From: Anaerolineaceae bacterium
GTDB taxonomy: Bacteria > Chloroflexota > Anaerolineae > Aggregatilineales > Phototrophicaceae
Direction: 5' to 3'
Length of the DNA stretch: 64,000 nucleotides
Assembly: GCA_020634115.1 (NCBI GenBank)
Contig: JACKCH010000010.1
Span: 992,001 to 1,056,000, forward strand
Shown here: positions 16,456 to 28,100 of the stretch, piece after piece
Position numbering within the stretch: position 1 is the first letter of the stretch
Layout of the letters: every line of letters begins with the position of its first letter
Translations under genes and position numbers: made by a program
The notes under the pieces: model-generated
Seen by the model: only the letters and a program-made list of their open reading frames with translations
The model's database searches: none
Told to the model about the DNA's origin: nothing

Positions 16456-18068
16456 CCGCTCTTTCTACATCACCAACGCCCCCACACTTGAGTACGCTCG
16501 ATCAGTTGCGCCGCCGCTATCTGGTGGTGTTGGCGTGGTTCTGGGTACTCAGTGCCCTGGTCGGGGTCATTATCGAAGTGACTAATGAAGGTATAGCTCC
16601 GTTCGCGATCATAGTCACAGTGATCGTACTAGTGATTAACCTGTTTGTGCTGTGGCTGATCCAGAACAACCACTTCACTGGTGCGGTTACATTATTTCTC
16701 ATTACCCTGGTTCCCACTGTTTTGTCTTCGCCGGATGCCCTGGTTCTGACCGGGACATTGGCTGTACTCTCGGCTGCTGTACTCGGCAATCGCTGGACTT
16801 TTCTTCTGATTTACCTCGTCACAATCGGGCGCATTGTCTTTCTAATACTCGAGTATGTCAACCAGCATATCAATGGCATGAATATTGAAGCATTGAATTC
16901 GATGCTTCTCTTGCTGGTCGTGGGTCTTGTAGGTATTGCTGTCCGTGTCTTTGTTGAGGCGGCCAACCGTGCCACTCGAGAGGCGCATCGCACTACTCAA
17001 CTCCTGACTGATACAGCCAGTATCGGCCAGGAGTTGGCGCAGATTCTCCAGTTAGATGAATTGCTGCCCCAGGCGGTTGAACTCATACGACAGCGTTTTG
17101 CTTTCTATCATGTTCAGGTTTTTCTGGTGGATGATCTGTACGAATATGCGAATCTGGCTGCAAGTACCGGGGCGGTGGGGCGTGAACTCCTGGCCCGCCA
17201 TCATCGTCTGGCTGTTGGCTCACAAAGCGTGATCGGCCAGACCACCAAAGAGAAACGCCCAGTCATCGCCCGCTATACCGATGCGGTTTATTATAGTAAC
17301 GAACTCCTGCCGGATACACGCTCGGAACTGTCGCTGCCGATTATGGATGGCGAGCGGGTGGTGGGTGCATTGGACGTGCAGAGTCGGGATGTACAGGCTT
17401 TCCAGACGGAGGATATCCAGGCGTTGCAGGCCCTTGCTAACCTGTTAGCCACTTCGATCCGTAATGCCCGTTTATTTGCAGAACAATCCCAGATCGCAGA
17501 AGAAACAAAGCGGATGTTCCTTGAATCGGAAACGAATCTGCGCGAAATCCAGCGACTAAACCGGCAGGCAACCCGCCAAGGATGGCAGGATTACTGGCGC
17601 GAGCGTCGCATGGTCAACGGTCTGACACTCGATAATCAGCAGCTTATCCCGAATGCTGAATGGAGCGAAAATCAGATCAAGGCAGCGCGTACTCGGCGCC
17701 CCGTACAATCGGGGGATACTGTTTCCGCGCCAATCATGCTGGGTAACGAAGTGATCGGCGCGTTGGAAGTGGAGGCAGGCGGCGATATGCCGGAGAGCGA
17801 GGCCATGGAAATTGTCAACGCAGTGGCCCAGCGCTTGGCACTCAGTTTGGATAAATCCCGTCTGTTTGAGGAGTCGCAGGACATTGCCGCTCAAGAGCAG
17901 CGCATTAATGAGATTTCCACGCATTACCAGGCGGTTGCTAACGTAGACGACCTGCTTCGGATTACGCTGACTGAACTCAGCCAATCATTAGGGGCTAAAC
18001 GCGGCGCGATTCGACTTGGCGGGCAGCATCCGGACCATCAAAACGGAAACGGGAGCAGTGGCACATGA
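16452..18068 (+). CDS. Six-helix membrane GAF sensor protein, paralog 2
   Basis: This paralog has the same plan as the preceding gene in 538 residues: about six membrane helices (residues 25-170), one full GAF domain (about 185-350, FYHVQVFLVDD, LPDTRSELSLPI, GALDVQSRDVQAF), a linker with LNRQATRQGW near 372, a half-GAF (PIMLGNEVIGALEVEA, about 415-480), and a C-terminal stub INEISTHYQA...GAIRL. The tail is Gly/Asn/Ser-rich. A nearly perfect AGGAGGTG ribosome-binding site lies inside the previous gene and the start overlaps its stop (ATGA), so the proteins are coupled and may be made in fixed ratio. The membrane sequences differ much more than the cytoplasmic modules, so the input is probably different. 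Confidence 0.85.
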   Translation: MTALSTSPTPPHLSTLDQLRRRYLVVLAWFWVLSALVGVIIEVTNEGIAPFAIIVTVIVLVINLFVLWLIQNNHFTGAVTLFLITLVPTVLSSPDALVLTGTLAVLSAAVLGNRWTFLLIYLVTIGRIVFLILEYVNQHINGMNIEALNSMLLLLVVGLVGIAVRVFVEAANRATREAHRTTQLLTDTASIGQELAQILQLDELLPQAVELIRQRFAFYHVQVFLVDDLYEYANLAASTGAVGRELLARHHRLAVGSQSVIGQTTKEKRPVIARYTDAVYYSNELLPDTRSELSLPIMDGERVVGALDVQSRDVQAFQTEDIQALQALANLLATSIRNARLFAEQSQIAEETKRMFLESETNLREIQRLNRQATRQGWQDYWRERRMVNGLTLDNQQLIPNAEWSENQIKAARTRRPVQSGDTVSAPIMLGNEVIGALEVEAGGDMPESEAMEIVNAVAQRLALSLDKSRLFEESQDIAAQEQRINEISTHYQAVANVDDLLRITLTELSQSLGAKRGAIRLGGQHPDHQNGNGSSGT

Positions 18069-19762
18069 TTCAGGATGCCATTAATTTTATCTTTGCCGTT
18101 CGTTACCCCTATACCAGCCGTATTGATCGGCAGCGTGCGCGGATTCTGTTGTTATTTGCCCTGATGGGGATGGTCGCTATCCTTGGGTGGTTGGTTTTCA
18201 TTATCCTGCCCGCGCTGTTTTCAGGTTCATCCGATTTTACTAGTACCGCCATTGTGCTTGCTTTACTCGCGCCGCTTGTGATGCACTTTATCTACCGCTT
18301 TATTCAGCGGGGGCGTCTAAACACGGCGGTCCGTATCTTACTGATTCTGATACTTGGGTGGACCATCTTGACGGCACGGAATGGCCTGGGGAGCAGCCAA
18401 GCGATTCTTTATGTTCTGCCGATTGTAGTAGCGGGTATTTTTCTGCCCCGGCGTGACCAGGTCATGGTTGTGGTGACCCAGGTTCTGATTATAGGTGGTG
18501 GTGCATTTATCCAAAGTCAGTCAACAGCAGTTGAGCGCATTGTCCCTGCTGAAACATTGATGTTTGATCTGGCGATCATACTGACTGTTATGCTCATCAT
18601 GTTCATACTGTTGATTATGTTTTCCCGGACACTTGGGCAGGCCGAACATGATCAACAAGAGAATATTGAACGCTTGAGTAATATTGCCTCGTTCATGAGT
18701 CACTTACCATTAGGCATGGACGAGCGTTCCGCGCTCAATCATGTTGTTTCCCTTATTCATCAGCAGTTTCCATTAGTGGCAGCGCGTATTTATCTGCGCG
18801 ATATGGTCGGGAATCTAGTGTTGAGCAGTGGTGGGGAATTGGGGCAACCTGTTTTGAGTGGTGAGGAAATGATTAAGCTGACAGATGCGAACGTTATCAG
18901 CGAGGCGGCACGTCTGCGTGAGCCGCGCTCGATTATGCGTCGTGAACGTCTGGACGTTCGGAGTCACCGTTTGCGTCCCAGTTCGAACATCGGTCTGGCT
19001 ATTCCGATTGTAACCACCGACGAGGACGTGTTGGGTGTGATAGACCTGCAAAGTATTCAGACAGACCCGTTTAGTGATGATGAAATACAAATGCTGGTGA
19101 CGCTCTCTAATATGGTTGGTGCTCTGCTCATGTGGCTGCGGGCGAACCAGAACCTAGCCCAGGTTGGGATGGAGCGCGATGCTAACTTAGAACGATTGCA
19201 AGCCCGCCTGTCGGAGTACGAAGAACGCGAACGCCATACATCCAATGTATGGGGAACCTACTTACAGGAGCGCGGCGCGGCTTTAATTGGCTTTAACCTG
19301 GTGGAAGGTCAGAATCCAGAGCTTATTCCGGCTAATGATCTACCGGAAGCGCTGCGCCCGGCCTGGGAACAAGGTGAAATCCAGGTCGAGATCGTAGGCA
19401 ATGAACAGATCATCAGCGTGCCGATTCAATTTCGCGATACCACGTTGGGCGCGATGTCTTTCACTGTTCCTGTTGAACAGGCGGTAAGCAAGCGACATCT
19501 GGAAATTGCTCAGACAGTCTCCCAACGTCTGGCGCTGGCGCTGGAAAATGCCCGCCTATTCGAACAAAGCCGGACTCAGGCGCAGCGTGAACGCGCCGCC
19601 AGTGAGTTTACGACTCTGCTAACCGGTGCCGGGGACGTTAAAACGGCTCTTAACCTGGCTGTGCAGAACTTTAATGATTCCCTGGGTGCCATCCATACGC
19701 GCATTTATTTACAGCCTGAAGTGTTGACTGGCGCCGCGCAGTACGAGGACACTGTCAAATGA
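18065..19762 (+). CDS. Six-helix membrane GAF sensor protein, paralog 3
   Basis: The third 6-TM member (565 residues) has helices between about residues 28 and 195, a GAF domain at about 212-370 (ARIYLRDMVGNLVL, LAIPIVTTDEDVLGVIDLQS), and a longer charged linker with the conserved Trp in SNVWGTYLQERG near 395. A half-GAF (SVPIQFRDTTLGAMSFTV, about 430-500) and the C-terminal stub (ASEFTTLL...HTRIYL) follow. The LNRQ part of the linker motif has diverged here while the Trp and the half-GAF are kept. It overlaps both neighbours by ATGA. No enzymatic domain is visible. Confidence 0.84.
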   Translation: MIQDAINFIFAVRYPYTSRIDRQRARILLLFALMGMVAILGWLVFIILPALFSGSSDFTSTAIVLALLAPLVMHFIYRFIQRGRLNTAVRILLILILGWTILTARNGLGSSQAILYVLPIVVAGIFLPRRDQVMVVVTQVLIIGGGAFIQSQSTAVERIVPAETLMFDLAIILTVMLIMFILLIMFSRTLGQAEHDQQENIERLSNIASFMSHLPLGMDERSALNHVVSLIHQQFPLVAARIYLRDMVGNLVLSSGGELGQPVLSGEEMIKLTDANVISEAARLREPRSIMRRERLDVRSHRLRPSSNIGLAIPIVTTDEDVLGVIDLQSIQTDPFSDDEIQMLVTLSNMVGALLMWLRANQNLAQVGMERDANLERLQARLSEYEERERHTSNVWGTYLQERGAALIGFNLVEGQNPELIPANDLPEALRPAWEQGEIQVEIVGNEQIISVPIQFRDTTLGAMSFTVPVEQAVSKRHLEIAQTVSQRLALALENARLFEQSRTQAQRERAASEFTTLLTGAGDVKTALNLAVQNFNDSLGAIHTRIYLQPEVLTGAAQYEDTVK

Positions 19763-22011
19763 GAGCCTTTATCCGCCTCTTTGATTTTTCTTCATGGCCG
19801 ATCTGGGCCAAGTTATCAGCTGGTTTCCTGTTGGCGATTGTTTTGCCGGTGAGTGTGGTCGTCTTTATTGCCGGAAGCCGGATGCTAAGTCTATCCGGCC
19901 AGAGTCTCCGCATTTATATGAATGAAAACGGTGAGCGTCAGCGCCTGAACATTCAGGCAGCTCTGGATCGCGCCCAGAGTGATATTGAAAAATTCGCCAC
20001 TAATCCCGATAACACCAACCAGATCATCGGACTGCTATTGAGCAACGTACAAACCAATCCGCCGCTGCCTTTGAGCGGTGCCAGTGCGACTCAGGTCGCT
20101 GATTTGCTCCGAAACGAGTTGTTTGGCCCTGCAGGGAACCTGTTTGACACGGTGTTGGTGCTAAACCGCCAGGGGATTGTAGTCTCTGCTGCATCTGAGA
20201 CGAATTTGGTAAGTACGCTATTTGGCCGTGATGATTCCGACACACCGGCTTTTACCGAGGCGATCAATATGCGTGATTTAAATCAGGCGGTGACGCTCTC
20301 TCGTTCACCCCTGGTTTCTGTGCACATCACGCAGGCCATTCGTTGGCGTGACGGGACTGTATTGGGCTTCATAGTCGCGGCATTGAGCAACGAGCAGGTC
20401 TTTTACAATCAGTTGGCTTTTGCCAGCGATTCTTACCCGGCCTACAGTTTTCTTGTGGGCGGTATTGAGCATGAGTATATCTTTAGCCCAGCAGTTGGAT
20501 TGGTGGAGGCGCGCCAATCGGTGCAGGATTCTCCGGTAGTAGCGCTGGCCCTGGAAGGCGAAACCGGTTTAATCAACTATACGATGCCCGATAATCAGGA
20601 GATACTCACTTATTATGGGGCTATTTATGACCCGGCACAACCGGATACAGTTTTGCTGGCGTTGGTCAGTGAGGTGTCTGCCGCAGTTCAGGTCAATACC
20701 GTGCTGAACTACTTTGCCGGGGCGCGCACTTTCGCCCTAGTTGTCGGGCCGGTGGTACTGTTGTTCCTGTTGGTCATTTTGTTCAATCAAACGATTACGC
20801 TGCCTCTGCTTGGCCTGCGTAGTGCGATTCAGGCTATGGCACGTCGTGACTATGACCAGCCTGTACAGGCGACGCAGCGACAGGACGAAATCGGCACATT
20901 GAACGCCGCATTTGTGGATATGCGCCAGCAGGTGCGTGGTCAGATCAATGTGCTGGAAACGCGAATCGCTGCGCAAAGTCGCGATATCGCCACCACCCAG
21001 GAAATCAGTCGTTTTGCAGCATCGCAGCGTGATCTGCAAGTATTGCTGGATAAAGTGGTTGATCTGATTGTCGAGCGGTTTTCCAGTATTTATCATGCTC
21101 AGATATTCCTGTTGGATGAAGTTGGTGAATACGCTGTGCTGCGGGCGAGTACCGGGGAACCAGGGCGGGAACTCCTGTCACGCGGCCATAAACTGGCTGT
21201 GGGCAGTCTCAGTGTAATTGGGCGGGTGGTTGAGCAAGGACGTATTATTGTCGCTCGTGACACCGCTACCAGCGAGGTACACCGCCGCAATGAGTTTTTG
21301 CCGGATACGCGCTCTGAATTGGCGATCCCACTGCTATTGGGTGGGGCGATTATCGGCGCGCTAGATGTTCAGAGCCGCCGCCCAGACGTATTTGAGCCGG
21401 ACGAAATCAGTGTGCTACAAACGATGGCCGACCAGATTACAGTGGTGATTGACAATGCCCGATTGTACCAGGATACACTGCGTGTTCGGGAAGAAATCCA
21501 GCAGGCTAACCGGGAAGCTACTCTGCGAGCTTGGCGTGAGTTCATGTATGAGCAGCGTTACCGTGAACTGGTGAGTGAGGCTGGGGTCAATACTGGAAGT
21601 GATTTAACGGACCTTCGTCATCGGGCGCTTCAGAACGGGCGCATCACTATTGGTGAGGTGACGGCTCGTGGTACGATTCCGGTAGCCGTGCCGATTCAAC
21701 TGCGCGGGACGACGCTGGGGGCGGTGGAATGGGAATTGCCCGCCGGCGAATTGAATGAAACCAAGCTGCAACTGGCACAGGAACTCGCCAACCGGATGGC
21801 GATCGGGTTGGATAGTACCCGACTGTTTGAAGAGAGCCAACGTGCGACTGAACGTGAGCGTATCGTGAACAGCATCGCCGCCAAACTGACCCCACAGACT
21901 GCAATTGAGGATATTCTGGAAACGGCAGTTCGAGAAATCGGCGAAGCATTGCATTTGCCGCATGTGAGTATCCGGTTACATGGTGAGCAGAAAAACGGTC
22001 ATGATCGCTAG
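19759..22011 (+). CDS. Cache-HAMP-GAF membrane sensor protein
   Basis: This 750-residue protein has an N-terminal helix (about residues 13-33), a long extracytoplasmic region to about 320 that looks like a double Cache domain (FDTVLVLNRQGIVVSAA, AIRWRDGTVLGFIVAAL), a second helix (about 322-342) and a HAMP domain (LPLLGLRSAIQAMARRDYDQ, then DEIGTLNAAF). The cytoplasmic part repeats the module of the three preceding proteins: GAF (about 420-580, IYHAQIFLLDEVGEYAVL, GALDVQSRRPDVF), linker NREATLRAW, half-GAF (AVPIQLRGTTLGAVEWEL) and stub (VNSIAAKL...VSIRL). It has no kinase or methyl-accepting domain. It overlaps the preceding gene by ATGA and ends the tightly coupled block. It probably senses a small extracellular ligand. 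Confidence 0.86.
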   Translation: MRAFIRLFDFSSWPIWAKLSAGFLLAIVLPVSVVVFIAGSRMLSLSGQSLRIYMNENGERQRLNIQAALDRAQSDIEKFATNPDNTNQIIGLLLSNVQTNPPLPLSGASATQVADLLRNELFGPAGNLFDTVLVLNRQGIVVSAASETNLVSTLFGRDDSDTPAFTEAINMRDLNQAVTLSRSPLVSVHITQAIRWRDGTVLGFIVAALSNEQVFYNQLAFASDSYPAYSFLVGGIEHEYIFSPAVGLVEARQSVQDSPVVALALEGETGLINYTMPDNQEILTYYGAIYDPAQPDTVLLALVSEVSAAVQVNTVLNYFAGARTFALVVGPVVLLFLLVILFNQTITLPLLGLRSAIQAMARRDYDQPVQATQRQDEIGTLNAAFVDMRQQVRGQINVLETRIAAQSRDIATTQEISRFAASQRDLQVLLDKVVDLIVERFSSIYHAQIFLLDEVGEYAVLRASTGEPGRELLSRGHKLAVGSLSVIGRVVEQGRIIVARDTATSEVHRRNEFLPDTRSELAIPLLLGGAIIGALDVQSRRPDVFEPDEISVLQTMADQITVVIDNARLYQDTLRVREEIQQANREATLRAWREFMYEQRYRELVSEAGVNTGSDLTDLRHRALQNGRITIGEVTARGTIPVAVPIQLRGTTLGAVEWELPAGELNETKLQLAQELANRMAIGLDSTRLFEESQRATERERIVNSIAAKLTPQTAIEDILETAVREIGEALHLPHVSIRLHGEQKNGHDR

Positions 22012-22176
22012 ATGTTCTGCTCTATACCTGTGTTTTCCCGTAGGGGAGGGATACCCCTATGATAAATCAACAACAGTTTATCTGTGATTCGCTCGAGCAA
22101 GGGACTTATAGCCTCTTGTTCATGTCAGATATAAGACTATACATTATGAGTAGCGAGTAGAGAGTAACCGCTCAGG
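22012..22176. other. 165-nt gap before the hybrid kinase with a hairpin
   Basis: A 6-bp stem TAGGGG-N7-CCCCTA lies at 22041-22059 without a T-tract. A weak promoter-like pair TTGTTC (22116-22121) and TACATT (22140-22145), 18 bp apart, suggests the kinase may have an extra start of transcription. This is the only sizeable break in the block from 9932 to 32229. Confidence 0.35.
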
Positions 22177-25100
22177 GTGGATATAGTGCAGAATATAACA
22201 TCCCAATCCCACAAGACGCTTTCGGTACATCGCCAGATCATGACCCGTGTGACAGCGGTAGTCATAGTGGTGTTCGGGCTGCTGTTGGTATTGTCACTGG
22301 CGTTGATTTTGAATCGCTCTAACAACCTTTCCAGTGGTCTTGAAGCCGAACTCATCTTGCGGGAAAACCAGATCAACCAGTTTGTCAGCGAATCTATTCG
22401 GGAAGCCCAACAGGTTGCTTCGTCGAATGCGCTGCAAATGTTTGCGGATGGCGCATATGATATTCGCAGTATACAGGACTCTGAAATTGCCCCGGCTTCC
22501 CTGCGGTCAGCGCAGGATGCCTCACTGCTGAGTTTTCTGGATGTCTTCAATGACTTTCCCGGCAGGTATCTGGAAATGCGGTATATCACCCAATCTACTT
22601 ATTCAGTCTGGACTGAAATCACGGTTCAGGGTGGAATTACGCAGACAAATACCGATTTTCAATTCGGTGCGAAAGCGAATGACCCGGTCATCGACTCGGT
22701 CATGAAATCTAGTGGCGATATATTGATCTCATCTGTTGAACTATCGCAGGATGTGTCCGGCACGTATCGCCCGGTAATCTGGATGTATGCCCCCGTTTTT
22801 CACCCGGAAAATCCTGCTGTTATCCTGGGGGTTATTGAGATTAAGATGCGGGCGCTTCCGCTGCTGGAAATCGTGACCGGTGCCACTGAAGGGATGGTGA
22901 GTGAGGTTGCCAGCGAACGGTGGTTGTTAGTCAATAATCAAGGGCAATATCTGGCGGATAGCGCCAACGCGAATATTTTCTTGCAAAGCCTTAATCCGGC
23001 ACGGCCAATTGGCCTGGCCGATAATGACCCTGATCTGGTCGACATCTGGCAAAGTGACCGGGCGACTCCTGTAACTACGCTTGGTAGTCAGCTTGTTTCC
23101 ACACGCCTGATTACGGAGGGTAATTCGGCGGATATGCCCTGGCATTTATTTCTGGTGGTTGACCAGGGACAACTGCCCGGGTCACGTGGGCTGCTGCTGG
23201 CGCTGGCGGTCGCTGCCACAATTGCCGGAGCGGGAGCAACCCTTTGGGTAACGAATCGCACCCTGCTGCAGCGGTTGCAACCGCTGGAAACCGCGAGTGT
23301 GATGGCAGCCAAGTTAGCATCCGGCAATATCTATGACACCCTACCACCCACTAAAAGCAAGAATGCGCTGGGACAGCTATTAGAAGCGTTTGAGTATATC
23401 TCAGTGCGGATGCAGGACTTAACTGCGGATATTGAGGACCAGGGCGCCCAAACCATCCACACGCTCGAAATGGCTGCGCAAATCAGCCAGCGGGCTGCGG
23501 CGCTCACTGATGTGGATTTATTACTTCAAGAGATGGTGAACTGGATATGCAGCCAGTTTGGATATTACCATGCTCAGGTATACCTGCTGGATAACGTAGG
23601 GCTTCAGGCTGATCTGCACCACAGTCACGGGACCATTGGCGAGCAATTGTTGCGTGAGAATCTTATTGTCACGGTGGGCTCTGATTCTGCTGTGGGGATT
23701 GTTGCCAGAGATGGTGAAACGCTGGCCTTATCTCATCTGGACGGGTCTTTATCCATAACCGGATTACCCACTTTGCTTCAGAATACTCGGTCTGAACTGG
23801 TAGTGCCGCTGAAGTCCGGCGAAGTCGTGTATGGCGTTCTGGATATACACAGCATCGAAGGGACAATGGATCAGCGAAATATCTATGCCCTGCAAATGCT
23901 GGCCGACCAAGCGGCAGCTGCCCTCAAGAATGCCCGTGAGCTGGCACAGACACAGAAACAACTGGAGCAAACGCAGCGCCTGAACCGCCAGTACACCCAG
24001 CAATCTTGGCAGGAAACCCGGGAAAAGCATGGTCTGAAGGATATCTATACTTATAATCTACGCGAAGTTCAGGAAGTGAGTTACCGTGAACGCGAAGAAA
24101 ACGCGGCTTTGAGTTTGCCGATTTCCGTGCGAGGTGAAATCATCGGGACGATTGACGCCGCTCCGCCGGAAGGCCAGCCATTTACTGAAGGTGACGCCTT
24201 CTTGCTTGAGGCGGTTGCAAACCGCGTCGCCCTGGCGATTGAAGGCGCCCGTCTGTTTAATGAAACGCAATCCAGCCTGAATCTGACCCAGCAACTTTAT
24301 GCCCTGAGCAGTAATCTGACCAAAGCCGTATCACTGGAAGATATTCTGCGCGCGATTATCGAATCGGTAGTGCAGGATGCCAGCAGCGGCCAACTCTGGT
24401 TATTTGAAGAAGGGCTTGATTTTGAAGAGAGCTTTGATGATGAGGTGAATGAGGTTGGCTGGTTGGAGCTTAAGGCCATCTGGTCGAAGCCGGATAGTGC
24501 GGAATTCCGCAAAAAGGATTTCCTCAACCTGCGTTTGCTCATGTCCTCATCGCCATTCTTGCAGACACTCCAGCGTGACCGCGTCAAGCTGGTCAATGAT
24601 ACAGAGCATGACGCCCGTATCGATAGTCACCTTAAAGGACTGTTGCAGTTGCTCAGTGTCAGGGCTGTAGCAATTGTGCCATTCAGTACACGTGGTATTT
24701 GGCGCGGTATTATCATGATTGGTTTCCCACAGCCGCGTGAGTTCCCGCCCCAGGAAAGCCGGATTTACGCCGCACTGATTGACCAGGGTGGTGTCACAAT
24801 TGATAACCGGTTGCTGCATCAGGAGCAGGAACAGAACGTAGATGAACTCCAGCGGCTCTATGCGGCCAGCCGAAATATCAACTCGGCGCAGAACGATCTC
24901 GATTTGGTGCGGGCTGTGGTGACCGCCTCGCGCGATTCGCGTACTAGTTTCATACTGAGTATGTTGGAAGGTCTGCTCGATCAGACCGGATGGCCGTCTG
25001 CCGCGCGAATCGTTGCCAGGGCAAATGGCGGTATCGTCACCGAAGACGACCAGGTATATTCGCTGGTCGTGCCACCGGATTCACCGCTGCGGGAACGTGA

Positions 25101-28100
25101 GCCGCAAATCATCCTGCGTGAAGACCAGAGCCCACAGTTTAGCGCGATTTTCCCACTGTTCAGTGCTAATCAACCGATTGCCCTGTTTAGTGTGACCAGT
25201 GATTATATGCGCGACCTCAGCAGTCAGGATTACGAGATTTTTCGGGCGCTGACTGGGCAGATGAGTACTGTTATTGAGAACCGGCGGCTGCTGGAACGGA
25301 CAACCCACGCCCTGGATGAGACACAACAGCTTTATCGCGCGAGCCGGAGTATTGCGACGGCTCAGGACGCTAATGTGGTCTACCAAGTGGCAGCCGAGTC
25401 TATTGCCGAATGGGTCACTGGCCTCACCCAAATCTCAATTTTGCTGGCTGGGCCTAATCCAGGCTTGCAAGCGCCTTACCTGGATTATGTTTTTGTGCGA
25501 ATTTTAGATGAAAAGATTACCGAGTCTCACATGGGTATTCGGGTCTCCAGTGAGGCGACGATGTTGCCTTCACTGTTCTCTGAATCGCGCGAAGCGGTCT
25601 ATATCGCGAATATTGAGACGGAACTGGCTGAGAACCAGCGACTGCGCCTGGCACTACAACAGAATGGTGCGGTCAGTTTGATTGCCGCCTCGATTCAGTC
25701 CGGTCAAAAATGGTTTGGGATTTTCATCTGCGAAGCTGCAGAAGTAAATGCCCTTGACGAACGTTTCAGACCGTTTATTCAGGCTATTGCTGACCAGGTG
25801 GGTATCGCTATTGAGAACCGGCAGCTCTTTGAGGAAGCACGGTTAGAGGCGCAGCGGGCGCTGGCACTGGCGGAAGTGGGCCAGTTGGCGACCCGTATTG
25901 GTGCGGACTTTGAGAAGAGCCTGACCGAGGCTTTTGAGCGCATTGCTGAACCGGCCAACTATGATCGTTGGCTGGTCATGTTGCGTAATGAAATTGCCCC
26001 AGATCTTCTGGAAGATGTGATTTCTCGCAGTGTATCAGGTGCTTCTCAGTGGGAAGGGTCTACGCTGAATCTGGTGACTGATGAGCATTCACTGATTGAT
26101 GCGATTCGTTTTGATCAGCCTATCATCATTAATGAGCCGGGTAAATACCTGGCGTTTCTGGGTGCGTCGCCAAGTGAACTGAAAGCGTTAGGTAAGCACA
26201 TCGTCGCGCCAGTGCGGGTTGGTGGCTCTATCGCGGGAGCGGTGCTGGTTGGGCGTGACCTGAATAGCGTGGACATGAGCGGGCATGACGAACAGCTTAT
26301 CCTCACGCTAGCGGCCCAGGTTGCTGTCGCAGCTGAAAACCGACGTCTGTTCTTCCGTGCGGAAAATGAGCGCGAGTATCTCAACTCCATTCTTCAGACC
26401 ATGCCGACTGGCGTGGTGGTGCTGGATGGTCGTACATTAAAGCCGATTCGCTCCAATCATCAGGCTGAAATTCTCTTTAATGAAGCCCTTTCGCCGGATA
26501 TTCCGTTTGGCGATGAAATATATAACCTGTTCCGACGTGACACCTATACACCCTATCCCATGACGGAACTCCCGGTTATTCATGCCCGCGAAACCGGGCA
26601 ACCGCAGCTTGCCAGTGACTTGGTGATTTTCAGGAATGACGAGCGGATTGACCTTCTGTTAAATGCTGCGCCGATTCACGATAATCGCGGCGATGTCACC
26701 GCGATTGTGGCTGCTTTCCAGGACATCACTAACCTGCGTATCCTAGAAGTGGAATTGCAAAACCGTCTGCATGAATCCGTGACGTTATACGAAGGCATTA
26801 AGACCTTATCGAGCGCGACCAACCTGGATGAAGTGTTGGATGCAATCATCAAGCAAATGGAAGACCTGAGTGTCGTGAATGGGTATATCGTTCTACTGGA
26901 TAGTGAAACCGGCAACCAGAGCTTGCAGCGCACGGTCTACCCAGTGGATGTTTTTGACCTTCCGCACGAGGTCCTGAAGCAGACGGCATTGTTTGTTGAG
27001 AATGTTGCTAACAGTCCCGTTCTAAGCGAAAGTGCTAAAGCTGAGTTGGCGCAAAAAGGTGTTCATGCGGTGTCCAGCCTGCCGATGTGGACCCGTGAAC
27101 AGTTATTGGGGTGGGCAGTACTTTCACACGATCAACTACCTGCCAGGGTAGGGGATTACCAGCAGCTTTTACGCGCGATTGTGGATAATGCTGCTGTATC
27201 GCTGGATAACCACCTCCTGTTCCGCAACACTCAGGAAGCCTTTGTTGAAACTATCTCGCTCTATGAAATCAGCCGAATGCTCTCACGGGCGACTACGCCA
27301 GAAGAAGTGGTCAAAGCGGCAGTCCAACACCTTCGCCAGGATCATATCGAGCGTATCCTGATGATGGAAGTGTTGAGCAAAGATTTGGACGAAACTTCGG
27401 GACATGTGCGCGTGGCGGTCAACTGGCGGCGTGAAGATATCCAGGATATAGACATCCTCAATGTGACGCTGATGCCGGAACAGTTCCCGAACTGGCGACA
27501 GTTGGTGGTGCCATCTATTGTCACGATAGATGATGTGAATCAACAGCCGGATTTGGCTGAAATCGAGGTCTTCGGTTTCCAGAGTCTGGATATTAGCGCA
27601 GTAGCAATTCTGCCGTTGTTCGCCGCCAACCAACCCCTGGGTGTGATTTGGCTCATCAGCAGCAAACCCTATCGGTACACCGAACGCGATTTGCGTATGT
27701 ACCGGTCATTTACCGAGCAGGCGGCATTGTCGTTGGGTGCGGTGCGGTTGCTGGAACAGACCGAACGGCGGGCGCGGCAGTTGGCTCTGTCCGCAGAAGT
27801 GACCCAGGCGGCTTCGTCTATTCTGAACCTGGATGAGCTTCTGCCCCAGGTAGTCGATCAGATTAAAGATACATTCCACTATGATCATGTCCAGATTTTC
27901 ATGATGGATGCCCGTGACCAGTTTGCAGAATTGCGTGCTAGCACAGGAGAAGCCGGCGAAAAACTATTGAAGCTCAAACATAAGCTGGAAAAAGGCTCGA
28001 TCAGCGTGATTGGGCAGGTGACGGCCAGAGGTGAGCCGGTAGTGGCGCTGGATACGATTGATGCTCGTTACCAGCACAAGCCGAATCCCCATCTGCCGCT

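Noticed and set aside
22041..22059. Terminator before the hybrid kinase
   Set aside because: The stem is only 6 bp with no T-tract; at most it is an attenuating hairpin, so I did not split the operon there.
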